A DNA stretch of 64,000 nucleotides from Flavobacterium sp. MC2016-06 (lineage in GTDB: Bacteria; Bacteroidota; Bacteroidia; Flavobacteriales; Flavobacteriaceae): contig NZ_WMID02000032.1 in assembly GCF_009711165.2 (NCBI RefSeq), positions 1-64,000 on the forward strand, read 5' to 3'. Below the pieces are notes generated by a model. The model searched no databases. It was not told the DNA's origin and saw nothing but the letters and a program-made list of their open reading frames with translations. The position numbers and the translations under genes are program-made. This document shows positions 41,079-50,583 of this stretch, piece after piece (positions within the stretch are counted from its first letter, which is position 1; each line of letters starts with the position of its first letter).

Positions 41079-42269
41079 ATGAATAAATTAAAATATTATT
41101 TTGTTTTATTACTCGCGGGTACTGCTATCATTTCTTGTAATAAAAGTGGTGATGATGATGCAACAGTAGCTCCTTTGCACGATTATACAGAACAATTTAA
41201 TACTGATAATGCAAATATTGAAGAATATTTAAATACAAATTATATAACAGTAACTGCTGATATGGATGTAACCATGTCAAAAATTACGGATCCGTCTACG
41301 CAGCCTTCTATTATGTCTTATTTGAATAGTGCTTCATTTCCGAAGCTTCTTTTGAGAAATATAGATTTGCATGGAATAACATATAAAATGTATTATTTAG
41401 TTTTAAGAGAAGGTATAGGTAGATCACCAATGAATACAGATGGAGTTTTAACTGCATACAAAGGTGAGTATTTGTCACGTGTTGAAAAGACTGATACTGA
41501 GCCAACGCATTTGACAACTACATTTTTTGAACAAGTTGTATATCCAAGTAATATTCAAGACTTATATGGAGTTATAATGGGGTGGAGTGAAATTTTCCCT
41601 CAATTTAAAACAGGAACTGTTTCTTATGGAAGCGATGGCGCTGCAATTTATAAAGATTTTGGAGCTGGAGTGTTGTTTGTTCCTTCAGGATTGGGATATT
41701 ATGCTTCAACATCAAGTTCAGGCTCGATTCCTGCTTATTCTCCTTTAATTTTTAGTATTAAATTATATGATTTTAGAAGATTGGATCACGAGAATAATGG
41801 TATTAGTTCTACTACTGGCGCTGTAATCTTAAATCCAGATGGTGTTTTTGACTTCCAAGAAGATATAAATGGTGATGGTTATGTACGTGATTATCGTAAT
41901 ACAACCTTATATCCTAATGCTCCAGTTAATCCTGATGATACTGATGGAGATGGAATTCCTGACTTTTTGGATCAAGATGATGATGGAGATGGTTTTTCGA
42001 CTTGGTTTGAAATCACTAAACCTACAGGTGCTGCTTACTCTGGTTTAAGCATCTATTATCCTTACAGTCCTATCTCGGATAATCCTGCTACTCCAAATAT
42101 TGATGAAACGGAAACTTGGGGTATTCCAAGAAGACCTACTGGAGCACTTACTGATCCTAATAAAGCGGAATCTATCGATAATCCTAGAAAGTTTGTTCCG
42201 GAAGATTATACGGAACCTACAAGATTAAGAATTCATATAGATAAAACATATCCTTATCAAAAGAAATAA
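41079..42269 (+). CDS. FKBP-type lipoprotein with calcium-binding repeats
   Basis: A 396-residue lipoprotein with lipobox IISC (Cys20). Residues about 120-235 resemble the flavobacterial FKBP-type peptidyl-prolyl isomerase domain, with DLYGVIMGWSEIFPQFKTG and VLFVPSGLGYYA. Residues about 250-310 carry DTDGDGIPDFLDQDDDGDG, a thrombospondin-3-like calcium-binding repeat. It is probably outer-membrane bound and aids folding of exported proteins. Terminator at 42287. Confidence 0.83.
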   Translation: MNKLKYYFVLLLAGTAIISCNKSGDDDATVAPLHDYTEQFNTDNANIEEYLNTNYITVTADMDVTMSKITDPSTQPSIMSYLNSASFPKLLLRNIDLHGITYKMYYLVLREGIGRSPMNTDGVLTAYKGEYLSRVEKTDTEPTHLTTTFFEQVVYPSNIQDLYGVIMGWSEIFPQFKTGTVSYGSDGAAIYKDFGAGVLFVPSGLGYYASTSSSGSIPAYSPLIFSIKLYDFRRLDHENNGISSTTGAVILNPDGVFDFQEDINGDGYVRDYRNTTLYPNAPVNPDDTDGDGIPDFLDQDDDGDGFSTWFEITKPTGAAYSGLSIYYPYSPISDNPATPNIDETETWGIPRRPTGALTDPNKAESIDNPRKFVPEDYTEPTRLRIHIDKTYPYQKK

Positions 42270-42286
42270 GTTTTAATTATAAAAGT

Positions 42287-42319
42287 AAAAACCTCGAAAT
42301 CACTTTCGAGGTTTTTTTT
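42287..42319 (+). terminator. Terminator after the FKBP lipoprotein gene
   Basis: AAAAACCTCGAAA and TTTCGAGGTTTTTTTT arms with a four-base loop and a T-run. Confidence 0.88.
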
Positions 42320-42425
42320 AGCCTAAAATTTTCTTGTATAGTTCTTATTTCTTTTTTATATTTTATAAGTTTTTTAGCTTTAATAATTATATATTAGTAA
42401 GATTATTAATATTAAAATTATTATA

Positions 42426-43364
42426 ATGAAAAAATTAATTGCTTTTTTTATTTTAACTGCACTTATAGCGTGCAGTAACGAGGATCAAACAGCTCCATCT
42501 CTTGAAGCTTCAATAAAAGATTCTTCGGTTTTGACTGGTAAAATGTTGTCTTTTAAAACTGAAGAATCTTTTATTAAAGAATATTCTGATTTAGCAAAAT
42601 TAAACAGTGAAGAAATTAAAAATTGGGTTTCTTCTAAAAAAATGGTTTCGTTACTAAATACATCCGATACCTCAAAAGGTATTGAAGCAGATGCTGTTCC
42701 TGAATCTAGATTGGTTTATTCAGATGCTCTAGAAGCAATATTAAATTCTGAATCTAAAGTGAAAATTGGTGATAGAGTTTTGTGGCTTAATGAATTAAAT
42801 TTTTACATATTGCCAGCTAATGATATAGATAAGAGTGCTGATGAGCTTTTAAGTATTAAGAATAACTTAGAAGTTTTTGGTCAATTATTAAGTTCATCAC
42901 AGTTGAAAAAAAGCACAACAGGTAGAGATGTTCTTCCAAATGAAAATAGAGTAAAAACATTTGCTTCTGCTGAAATGAATGTATCCGGTAGTAGACTTAG
43001 ACATGTTGTTGATGTGTTTAATGAAACAATTGTTCTAAATGATAAAATTTACACAAGTAAGATGTATATAAGATCTATATTGCAATATAGATCATGTTCT
43101 ACTTTTAGCTGCAGTTGGAAAGAGGCTTCAAATTTAAGAATGTTAGATAGTGATTTTTGTCAATCATGTGTCCCTGGAGCTTGGGGTGTTATAGCGAGGG
43201 TTAGTACTACTTCTCCTGTATCGGGTACTCAAACTTACCAAATTGCAAATTGGGCACCCTATACTCCTTTAGCTTTGTATCCAAACTTTTACATTTTAGG
43301 TCCAATTACGTGTCAAATTTATGGTACAGTAGGTTTTTCTTCTATGGAGTTATCTTGGTATTAA
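42426..43364 (+). CDS. Lipoprotein of unknown function
   Basis: A 312-residue lipoprotein with lipobox LIACS (Cys16). The middle region (YSDALEAILNSESKVKIGDRVLWLNE) is conserved-looking and helical. The C-terminal third is beta-rich, with four cysteines (SCSTFSC and FCQSC) that could form two disulfides. No family is recognised. It is a single gene between terminators at 42287 and 43401. Confidence 0.6.
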   Translation: MKKLIAFFILTALIACSNEDQTAPSLEASIKDSSVLTGKMLSFKTEESFIKEYSDLAKLNSEEIKNWVSSKKMVSLLNTSDTSKGIEADAVPESRLVYSDALEAILNSESKVKIGDRVLWLNELNFYILPANDIDKSADELLSIKNNLEVFGQLLSSSQLKKSTTGRDVLPNENRVKTFASAEMNVSGSRLRHVVDVFNETIVLNDKIYTSKMYIRSILQYRSCSTFSCSWKEASNLRMLDSDFCQSCVPGAWGVIARVSTTSPVSGTQTYQIANWAPYTPLALYPNFYILGPITCQIYGTVGFSSMELSWY

Positions 43365-43400
43365 TAATTGTTTAATATTTACTTGTTTTCTAAAACAAAC

Positions 43401-43435
43401 AAAAAGCCTCGAAATTTAATTTCGAGGCTTTTTTT
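43401..43435. terminator. Bidirectional terminator
   Basis: AAAAAGCCTCGAAATT and AATTTCGAGGCTTTTT arms between the plus-strand lipoprotein and the minus-strand transketolase gene. Confidence 0.9.
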
Positions 43436-43457
43436 ATAAAGTAAGAAAATCTAAAAA

Positions 43458-44411
43458 TTATTTTCTTTTAATAACTTTTTCTACAGCTTCAACAATCGCT
43501 TGATTGTTTAATTTGTATTTTTCCATTAATTGCTCTGGAGTTCCAGACTCACCAAAACTATCTTGTACTGCTACAAATTCTTGTGGAGCAGGAGTGTTTA
43601 AAGCTAATACTCTAGAAACGCTTTCTCCAAGACCTCCAAGAATATTGTGCTCTTCTGCAGTTACAACACATTTAGTTTTTCCAATTGATTTTAAAAGTGC
43701 TTCTTCGTCAAGAGGTTTAATAGTGTGAATGTTGATTACCTCAGCAGAAATTCCTTTAGCTTCTAAAGCTTCAGCAGCAATAAGAGCTTCCCAAACTAAG
43801 TGTCCAGTTGCAACAATAGTAACATCTGTACCTTCGTTTAATAAAATTGCTTTTCCAATTACGAAAGGCTCGTCAGCAGGAGTAAAGTTAGCTACAACTG
43901 GACGTCCAAAGCGTAAATAAGCTGGACCATGGTGATCTGCTAAAGCAAGTGTTGCAGCTTTAGTCTGATTGTAATCACAAGTATTGATTACAGTCATTCC
44001 TGGCAACATTTTCATTAAACCAATATCTTCTAAGATTTGGTGAGTTGCTCCGTCTTCTCCAAGTGTTAAACCAGCGTGAGAAGCACAGATTTTTACGTTT
44101 TTATCAGAATAAGCAACAGATTGACGAATTTGATCGTAAACTCTTCCTGTAGAGAAGTTAGCAAATGTTCCAGTAAAAGGAATTTTTCCTCCAATTGTTA
44201 AACCTGCAGCGATACCAATCATGTTAGCTTCTGCAATACCAATTTGGAAAAAACGCTCTGGATGATTTTTCTTAAAATCATCAAATTTTAATGATCCAAT
44301 TAAATCGGCACATAAGGCAACAACATTTTCGTTTTTTTGACCTAATTCAGTCATTCCCGCTCCAAAACCAGAACGAGTATCTTTACTTCCTGTATTTGTA
44401 TATTTTTTCAT
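43458..44411 (-). CDS. Transketolase, C-terminal half
   Basis: A 317-residue subunit holding the pyrimidine-binding and C-terminal domains of a split transketolase. The start MKKYTNTGSKDTRSGFG at 44411 is preferred; eight further codons are possible (to 44435). Typical segments are GIAEANMIGIAAGL, TFANFSTGRVYDQIR, SHAGLTLGEDGATHQ and VVTAEEHNILGGLG. It pairs with the N-terminal half encoded just upstream (44487-45335) to form an active thiamine-diphosphate enzyme of the pentose phosphate pathway. Confidence 0.9.
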   Translation of the reverse strand: MKKYTNTGSKDTRSGFGAGMTELGQKNENVVALCADLIGSLKFDDFKKNHPERFFQIGIAEANMIGIAAGLTIGGKIPFTGTFANFSTGRVYDQIRQSVAYSDKNVKICASHAGLTLGEDGATHQILEDIGLMKMLPGMTVINTCDYNQTKAATLALADHHGPAYLRFGRPVVANFTPADEPFVIGKAILLNEGTDVTIVATGHLVWEALIAAEALEAKGISAEVINIHTIKPLDEEALLKSIGKTKCVVTAEEHNILGGLGESVSRVLALNTPAPQEFVAVQDSFGESGTPEQLMEKYKLNNQAIVEAVEKVIKRK

Positions 44412-44486
44412 TTTTGTCTTTTTTGCTGTACGCATTAGGCTGTGGCAATAAGCATATGACTCATTGTTTATAGCTTAAAGCATTTT

Positions 44487-45335
44487 TTAATAGTCTGCTA
44501 AAGTTGAAGTGTTTTGAGCCAAAGCGTTTGCCAATTGATCGTTGTTTGGCGCTTTTCCGTGCCATGCATGAGTATGCATCATAAAATCAACTCCATTACC
44601 CATCTCAGTGTGTAATAAAATACAAACTGGTTTTCCTTTTCCTGTTCTTGATTTAGCATCATTCAAACCAGCAAGGATAGCATCAATATTATTTCCTTCT
44701 TTAATTTCTAAAACATCCCAGTCAAAAGCTTCAAATTTAGCACGAATGCTTCCCATTGGTAAAACTTCGTCAGTTGTTCCGTCAATTTGCTTTCCGTTAA
44801 GGTCAATAGTAGAAATAATATTGTCAACTTTTTTAGCAGAAGCATACATGATCGCTTCCCAGTTTTGACCTTCTTGTAATTCTCCGTCACCATGTAACGT
44901 GTAAACTATATGATTATCGCCATTTAATTTTTTAGCTTGAGCAGCACCAAGAGCTACAGACATACCTTGTCCTAATGAACCAGAAGCAATACGAACTCCA
45001 GGCAATCCTTCATGAGTAGTTGGGTGTCCTTGTAAACGAGAATTTAATAATCTGAAAGTAGCAAGTTCTGATACAGGGAAATAACCACTGCGTGCTAGAA
45101 CGCTATAAAAAACTGGAGAAATATGACCGTTTGAAAGGAAGAAAAGATCTTCGCCAATTCCGTCCATATCAAAACCTTCTTTACGGTCCATAATGTTTTG
45201 GTATAAAGTAACCAAAAATTCTGTACAACCAAGTGATCCACCTGGGTGACCTGAATTGACTGCATGAACCATACGAAGAATATCTCTTCTTACTTGGATA
45301 GTTAAATCGCTTAATTGTTGTGTGTTAGGCTTCAT
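44487..45335 (-). CDS. Transketolase, N-terminal (ThDP-binding) half
   Basis: A 282-residue subunit carrying the thiamine-diphosphate site. The motif HGDGELQEGQNWEA binds ThDP and Mg2+, preceded by SGHPGGSLGCTEFLVTLY and GHISPVFYSVLARSG. It transfers two-carbon units between sugar phosphates together with the C-terminal half encoded 75 bases downstream. In many bacteria the two halves are one protein of about 660 residues; the sum here (about 600) is slightly shorter. Confidence 0.9.
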   Translation of the reverse strand: MKPNTQQLSDLTIQVRRDILRMVHAVNSGHPGGSLGCTEFLVTLYQNIMDRKEGFDMDGIGEDLFFLSNGHISPVFYSVLARSGYFPVSELATFRLLNSRLQGHPTTHEGLPGVRIASGSLGQGMSVALGAAQAKKLNGDNHIVYTLHGDGELQEGQNWEAIMYASAKKVDNIISTIDLNGKQIDGTTDEVLPMGSIRAKFEAFDWDVLEIKEGNNIDAILAGLNDAKSRTGKGKPVCILLHTEMGNGVDFMMHTHAWHGKAPNNDQLANALAQNTSTLADY

Positions 45336-45537
45336 TTTGTATGTAAAAGTTAAACTGATGCAAAAGTAATCGTTATTTTGCGGGGAGACAAGCGATTTTT
45401 TGCTTTAGTTTATCACAATTGTTAAATTCTCATGTTTTTTTAAAGATAGCAGAAAAAATGATAAATGCTGCTGGGCTCAATGAAGTAAGAATTGCATTTT
45501 TAAGATTTGTTAGGCTGATTTTGTAGTATATTTAAAT

Positions 45538-45565
45538 AAAAAAGCCCTGATAAACAGGACTTTTG
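45538..45565 (-). terminator. Hairpin terminator after the small acidic protein gene
   Basis: AAAGCCCTG and CAGGACTTT arms with a five-base loop and one mismatch, 30 bases past the minus-strand stop at 45595. Confidence 0.55.
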
Positions 45566-45594
45566 AATACAATTTTTTTAAGAATAAAACAGCT

Positions 45595-45891
45595 TTAGTT
45601 ATCACTTTCGCTGTAATAGTTGTTTTCTTCATCTTCAGAACCTATTTCTTCTTGTTGGTCATCGAGTTCAGAACCAGGAACATCTAAATTGTCTCCTAGT
45701 TTATCTTTATGGTCAATATTAAAAGTGTTTTCATTCCATTCTCCTTCTTTTTGATCAATAGTTTTTTTGTTATCGATATTTTCAGGATTTATATTTTTTA
45801 GTTTTTGTTCCTTATTATAAATGTCATCTTTGGCAGGATAATCTAATTCGTTTAGATTTTTTTCGATTTCTTTTTCTTCAGAATTTTTCAT
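45595..45891 (-). CDS. Small acidic, disordered protein
   Basis: A 98-residue protein dominated by Glu, Asp, Asn and Lys. The C-terminal part LDVPGSELDDQQEEIGSEDE followed by ENNYYSE is a recurrent tail on small Bacteroidota proteins and is the main reason to believe the gene is real. There is no signal peptide or membrane segment. The function is unknown; a role under osmotic or desiccation stress is a guess. Confidence 0.65.
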   Translation of the reverse strand: MKNSEEKEIEKNLNELDYPAKDDIYNKEQKLKNINPENIDNKKTIDQKEGEWNENTFNIDHKDKLGDNLDVPGSELDDQQEEIGSEDEENNYYSESDN

Positions 45892-46147
45892 GATTTATAA
45901 TTTTAAGAATCTTTATAGTAAAATTATAAAGTTCCTATTCTTAAAGTATTACAATTTAATGTAAAAATGTTCTAGTATTCACATATTCAATTAAATCTCA
46001 AATCGACACTTCAAATTTATTTTTTTTGAAATTCTAAATTACAACCAAAAATCCAAATTTTCATTGCTTGAGCTTTCAAATGAATTAGAATCATTACCAA
46101 ATTTTCTAATTGACTAATTATCTAATTAAATTTTCCTCAAATTAGCC

Positions 46148-46155
46148 TATCTTTG
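46148..46155 (+). promoter_or_regulatory. Candidate -7 element for tgt
   Basis: TATCTTTG matches TAnnTTTG and lies 20 bases before the tgt start. I see no good -33 element. The 283-base gap 45892-46174 otherwise holds only AT-rich sequence. Confidence 0.4.
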
Positions 46156-46174
46156 CCGACTGAAAAACGCGTTT

Positions 46175-47305
46175 ATGAAGTTTGATTTATTACAAAAAGA
46201 TCCGCAGTCTAAAGCAAGAGCGGGAAGTATTGCTACAGATCATGGAGTTATAGAAACTCCTATTTTTATGCCAGTTGGTACCGTTGCATCTGTAAAAGGT
46301 GTACACCAAAGAGAGCTTAAAAACGATATTAACCCAGATATTATTCTAGGAAACACTTACCATTTATATTTACGTCCGCAGACTGAAATTCTTGAAAAAG
46401 CAGGTGGATTGCATAAATTTATGAACTGGGATCGTAATATTTTGACTGATTCTGGTGGATATCAAGTATATTCTCTTTCTAATAACAGAAAAATTAAGGA
46501 AGAAGGAGTAAAGTTTAAATCGCATATTGATGGTTCGTATCATTTTTTTACGCCAGAAAATGTAATGGAAATTCAACGTACAATTGGGGCCGATATTATT
46601 ATGGCTTTTGATGAATGTACGCCTTATCCTTGCGATTATAGATACGCACAACGTTCAATGCACATGACGCACCGCTGGTTAGATCGTTGTATCAATCATT
46701 TAGATAAAGTTCCTTTTAAATATGGATATGAGCAAACATTTTTCCCGATTGTTCAAGGAAGTACTTATAAAGATTTGCGTCAGCAGTCTGCCGAATATAT
46801 TGCAAATGCAGGGCAGCAAGGAAATGCTATTGGCGGATTATCAGTAGGAGAACCAGCTGAAGAAATGTATGCAATGACAGAAGTTGTCTGCGAAATTTTA
46901 CCAGAAGATAAACCTCGTTATTTAATGGGAGTAGGAACTCCAATTAATATCTTAGAGAATATTGCATTAGGAATTGATATGTTTGATTGTGTTATGCCAA
47001 CGCGTAATGCGAGAAACGGAATGTTGTTTACAGCAAACGGAACTATCAATATTAAAAATAAAAAATGGGAAGCTGATTTTTCTCCAATCGACGAAATGGG
47101 CATTACATTTGTTGATACAGAATATACAAAAGCTTACTTACGCCATTTGTTTGCTGCTAATGAATATTTAGGAAAACAAATTGCTACAATACACAACCTT
47201 GGTTTCTACATGTGGTTGGTTCGTGAAGCTAGAAAACATATCTTAGCAGGCGATTTTAGACCATGGAAAGAAATGATGGTTAAAAATATGAGTCAAAGAC
47301 TATAA
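46175..47305 (+). CDS. tgt: tRNA-guanine transglycosylase (queuosine pathway)
   Basis: A 376-residue enzyme that replaces guanine 34 of NAC/U tRNAs with preQ1. The substrate-side Asp is in TDSGGYQVYSL (D92), GGLSVGEP and MGVGTPINIL are present, and the nucleophile is D271 in MFDCVMPTRNARNG. The usual zinc site CxCxxC is absent: aligning on AYLRHLF, the three cysteines are replaced by G309, T311 and D314, while the fourth ligand H340 is kept. It starts a plus-strand run with the permease at 47415. Confidence 0.93.
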   Translation: MKFDLLQKDPQSKARAGSIATDHGVIETPIFMPVGTVASVKGVHQRELKNDINPDIILGNTYHLYLRPQTEILEKAGGLHKFMNWDRNILTDSGGYQVYSLSNNRKIKEEGVKFKSHIDGSYHFFTPENVMEIQRTIGADIIMAFDECTPYPCDYRYAQRSMHMTHRWLDRCINHLDKVPFKYGYEQTFFPIVQGSTYKDLRQQSAEYIANAGQQGNAIGGLSVGEPAEEMYAMTEVVCEILPEDKPRYLMGVGTPINILENIALGIDMFDCVMPTRNARNGMLFTANGTINIKNKKWEADFSPIDEMGITFVDTEYTKAYLRHLFAANEYLGKQIATIHNLGFYMWLVREARKHILAGDFRPWKEMMVKNMSQRL

Positions 47306-47310
47306 AAAGA

Positions 47311-47402
47311 GTTTCAAGTTTTTTTAGTTTCAAGTTTCAAGTTGCTTAAGAGCAGCCTGAAACTTGAAACTTGAAACAAAAAGAAACTTTAAAACTTGAA
47401 AC
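47311..47402. repeat. Inverted pair of GTTTCAA heptad arrays between tgt and lptF/G
   Basis: GTTTCAA occurs at 47311-47317 and 47327-47340 (two copies); the reverse TTGAAAC occurs at 47364-47377 (two copies) and 47396-47402. A 17-base perfect stem pairs 47327-47343 with 47361-47377. It fills the gap between two co-directional genes, beginning 6 bases past the tgt stop. Confidence 0.85.
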
Positions 47403-47414
47403 TAAAGATATTAT

Positions 47415-48503
47415 ATGCTGACGATAATAGATAAGTATATTTTAAAACGATATTTGGCCACTTTTTCGGTTATGATTCTTTTATTTATTCCGATAGGAAT
47501 TGTAATTGACGTTTCTGAGAAGGTGAATAAAATGCTGGAAAACAAGATTCCATTTCTGGATATTGCGATCTACTATTACAATTTTACAATATATTTTGCA
47601 AACTCATTGTTTCCGATATTTTTGTTTTTATCAGTAATTTGGTTCACCTCAAAACTGGCAAACAATACAGAAATTATTGCTGTTTTAAGTTCAGGAATTT
47701 CCTTTAGCAGATTTTTAAGGCCCTACATTATTGGGGCTAGTATTGTTTCGGTCTTTGTATTGTTAATGGGATTTTTTATTGTTCCTGCAGCCAGTGAAGG
47801 TTTCAATAACTTTAGGTATACTTATCTTAAAGGGAATGGAAAAGTTGAAATGCGAGGCGAGAACACCAATGTTTACAGACAGATTAATGATAATGATTTT
47901 ATCTTTGTAAACAGCTTTAATGAAGAATCTAAAACCGCGTTTAATTTTACATTAGAGCATTTTGAAAAAGAAAAGCTAACATACAAAATTACTGCAAGCC
48001 GTATAAAATGGGATCCGAAAGCTAAAACATACATCTTGTATGATTATACAAAAAGAACGCTTGGAGAACTAAACGATGCAATTGAAAAAAATCCGGAGAA
48101 AAAAGTTAAGTTTAAGTTTGAATTATCAGATTTAACACCTGTTGTTTATATTGCAGAAACGCTTTCTTTAGGAAAACTTATTGATTTTATTGATAAAGAA
48201 AGAAAGAGAGGATCTGGAAATATAAATACCTATTTAGTAGTTCTTTATAAAAAGTATAGTTTGCCAGTTTCTGCTTTTATTTTAACTATTATTGCCGTTG
48301 CAGTTTCATCTATGAAACGACGCGGTGGTATGGGGACAAATCTAGCTATTGGAATTGCAATTGCTTTTTCATTTGTCTTTTTTGATAAAATATTTGGTAC
48401 GCTTGCCGAAAAATCTACTTTCTCACCTTTATTAGCTGTCTGGTTCCCAAATATTGTTTTTGGAATCTTAGCAGTTTACTTATTACGTAATGCGAAACGA
48501 TAA
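47415..48503 (+). CDS. LptF/LptG-type permease (YjgP/YjgQ family)
   Basis: A 362-residue inner-membrane protein. Helices lie near residues 12-35, 60-80 and 100-120, then a periplasmic jellyroll domain (about 125-275) and three C-terminal helices. It would pair with LptB to extract lipopolysaccharide toward the outer membrane. Only one of the F/G pair is in the window. It overlaps the downstream EamA gene by 14 bases. Confidence 0.88.
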   Translation: MLTIIDKYILKRYLATFSVMILLFIPIGIVIDVSEKVNKMLENKIPFLDIAIYYYNFTIYFANSLFPIFLFLSVIWFTSKLANNTEIIAVLSSGISFSRFLRPYIIGASIVSVFVLLMGFFIVPAASEGFNNFRYTYLKGNGKVEMRGENTNVYRQINDNDFIFVNSFNEESKTAFNFTLEHFEKEKLTYKITASRIKWDPKAKTYILYDYTKRTLGELNDAIEKNPEKKVKFKFELSDLTPVVYIAETLSLGKLIDFIDKERKRGSGNINTYLVVLYKKYSLPVSAFILTIIAVAVSSMKRRGGMGTNLAIGIAIAFSFVFFDKIFGTLAEKSTFSPLLAVWFPNIVFGILAVYLLRNAKR

Positions 48504-49377
48504 TTTAAAAAGTTATTTAAATCTTCATTTAATTGTTTTTATCTGGGGATTTACTGCCATTTTAGGCGCTTTAATAACCATTGATGCCGAAAATTTGGTT
48601 TGGTACAGAATGCTGTTTGCTGGAATTTTTCTAGGTGGTTTTATTGCCTTCAAAAAACAGTCTTTTCAGGTTCCTGTAAAAGAATTATTTAAACTAATAT
48701 TTGTTGGTTTACTAATTGCTTTACATTGGATTTTCTTTTTTAAAGCCATACACATTTCCAATGTTTCTATAACACTTTCGATATTTTCTCTTGGGGCATT
48801 TTTTGCTTCTTTATTAGAACCTATTTTTTATGGACGAAAAGTATTATGGTACGAAGTTTTATTCGGACTCGTAATTATTGGAGGACTAGCATTGATTTTA
48901 CAAGTAGAGATTAAATACCTGCAAGGCGTATATTTTGCATTAGCGTCTATTATTCTAGGTGTATTATTTACATTGATGAACGGAAAGTTAATTGCTGATC
49001 ACGAGCCGTCTGTAATCACCTTTTATGAATTTGGTGCTGGTGTTTTCTTTATTTCTATTTATTTTTTATTTCAAGGAAAATTCAACGCAGATTTCTTTAC
49101 GATGTCATTCAATAATTGGGTTTTGTTATTCATTTTAGCTTCAATTTGTACCGCTTATGCCTTTACAGCTTCGGTAAAAGTAATGCAGCGATTAACACCC
49201 TATACCGTAATGTTAACCACTAATTTAGAGCCTGTTTACGGTATTGTACTAGCTTATTTTATTTTAGGAGGGAAAGAAAAAATGAGCACAGAATTTTATA
49301 TTGGCGCCGTTATAATTGTAATTACAGTTATCTTAAATGGTGTTTTTAAGCATTATCAAAACAAGAAAGAAGTGTAA
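48490..49377 (+). CDS. EamA-family (DMT) transporter
   Basis: A 295-residue membrane protein with ten predicted helices in two EamA halves (about 10-140 and 150-290). Characteristic segments are WGFTAILGALI, RMLFAGIFLGGFIAF and LTTNLEPVYGIVLAYFILGGKEKM. Transporters of this group move metabolites or amino acids; the substrate is unknown. The start overlaps the permease gene, so the two are co-transcribed. Confidence 0.88.
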   Translation: MRNDNLKSYLNLHLIVFIWGFTAILGALITIDAENLVWYRMLFAGIFLGGFIAFKKQSFQVPVKELFKLIFVGLLIALHWIFFFKAIHISNVSITLSIFSLGAFFASLLEPIFYGRKVLWYEVLFGLVIIGGLALILQVEIKYLQGVYFALASIILGVLFTLMNGKLIADHEPSVITFYEFGAGVFFISIYFLFQGKFNADFFTMSFNNWVLLFILASICTAYAFTASVKVMQRLTPYTVMLTTNLEPVYGIVLAYFILGGKEKMSTEFYIGAVIIVITVILNGVFKHYQNKKEV

Positions 49378-49449
49378 TATTTTACTTATTTTAAAATTAC
49401 ATTTTTATACTTTAAATAATAATTAATACTGCCAATGATATAATATTTT

Positions 49450-49457
49450 TATATTTG
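49450..49457 (+). promoter_or_regulatory. Candidate -7 element for accA
   Basis: TATATTTG matches TAnnTTTG, 32 bases before the accA start. It gives a short leader. A -33 element is not clear. Confidence 0.5.
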
Positions 49458-49489
49458 CGGTTCGATTTACAAACAAAATTCAAAAATCC

Positions 49490-50443
49490 ATGGAATATTT
49501 AGATTTTGAGCTTCCAATAAAAGAACTTGAAGAACAGTTAGAAAAGTGTGTTATAATTGGAAAAGAGTCTGATGTTGATGTAACCCCAACTTGTAAGGAA
49601 ATCAACAAGAAACTTGTAGAAACTAAAAAAGAAATATACAAAAACCTTACGGCTTGGCAGCGAGTACAGCTTTCAAGACATCCAAATAGACCTTATACCT
49701 TAGATTACATCAGAGCGATTTGTGGAGATACTTTTTTAGAGCTTCACGGAGACCGAGGATTTAAAGATGATAAAGCGATGGTGGGCGGACTAGGAAAAGT
49801 AAACGGACAATCGTTTATGATCGTAGGACAGCAAAAAGGTTTTAATACAAAAACACGTCAATACCGTAATTTTGGTATGGCAAATCCAGAAGGATACCGT
49901 AAAGCTTTGCGTTTGATGAAAATGGCAGAAAAATTCGGAATCCCAGTTTTAACTCTTGTAGATACTCCGGGTGCATATCCAGGTCTTGAAGCTGAAGAGC
50001 GCGGACAAGGAGAAGCAATTGCTAGAAACATTTTCGAAATGGTTCGTTTAAAAGTGCCAATCATTACTATTATTGTAGGAGAAGGTGCTTCAGGTGGAGC
50101 TTTAGGAATAGGTGTTGGTGATAAAGTATATATGTTAGAGAATACGTGGTATTCTGTAATTTCACCAGAATCATGTTCTTCAATTTTATGGAAAAGCTGG
50201 GAGTACAAAGAACGTGCTGCAGATGCTTTAAAATTGACTTCATCAGATATGAAAAGACAAAAATTAGTTGATGATGTAATTCCAGAACCACTAGGTGGCG
50301 CGCACTATGATCGCGAAACTACTTTTAAAACAGTAGCCGAATACATTACAAAAGGATATAACGAATTGAAAGATTTATCAACAGCCGACTTGATTGCCCA
50401 AAGAATGGACAAATACAGTAATATGGGTGAGTATAAGGAGTAA
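49490..50443 (+). CDS. accA: Acetyl-CoA carboxylase carboxyltransferase subunit alpha
   Basis: A 317-residue subunit of acetyl-CoA carboxylase, which makes malonyl-CoA for fatty acid synthesis. N-terminal helix [20 protein letters not shown], then [35 protein letters not shown] and [22 protein letters not shown], the last forming the oxyanion site. AccD is not in the window. It is monocistronic, with a terminator at 50461. Confidence 0.97.
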   Translation: MEYLDFELPIKELEEQLEKCVIIGKESDVDVTPTCKEINKKLVETKKEIYKNLTAWQRVQLSRHPNRPYTLDYIRAICGDTFLELHGDRGFKDDKAMVGGLGKVNGQSFMIVGQQKGFNTKTRQYRNFGMANPEGYRKALRLMKMAEKFGIPVLTLVDTPGAYPGLEAEERGQGEAIARNIFEMVRLKVPIITIIVGEGASGGALGIGVGDKVYMLENTWYSVISPESCSSILWKSWEYKERAADALKLTSSDMKRQKLVDDVIPEPLGGAHYDRETTFKTVAEYITKGYNELKDLSTADLIAQRMDKYSNMGEYKE

Positions 50444-50460
50444 ATTCTTACAGATTATTT

Positions 50461-50496
50461 AAAAATCCGAAGCCTTATAGTTTCGGATTTTTTTTT
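50461..50496 (+). terminator. Terminator after accA
   Basis: AAAATCCGAA and TTTCGGATTTT arms with a ten-base loop and a long T-run. Confidence 0.8.
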
Positions 50497-50583
50497 GGTT
50501 ATCAACAAAATAAACTTATTTATAAACAATTAATAGTTATAACTCGATAGCATAGTTTTTTTTAATTTTGCTACTTTCGCTAT

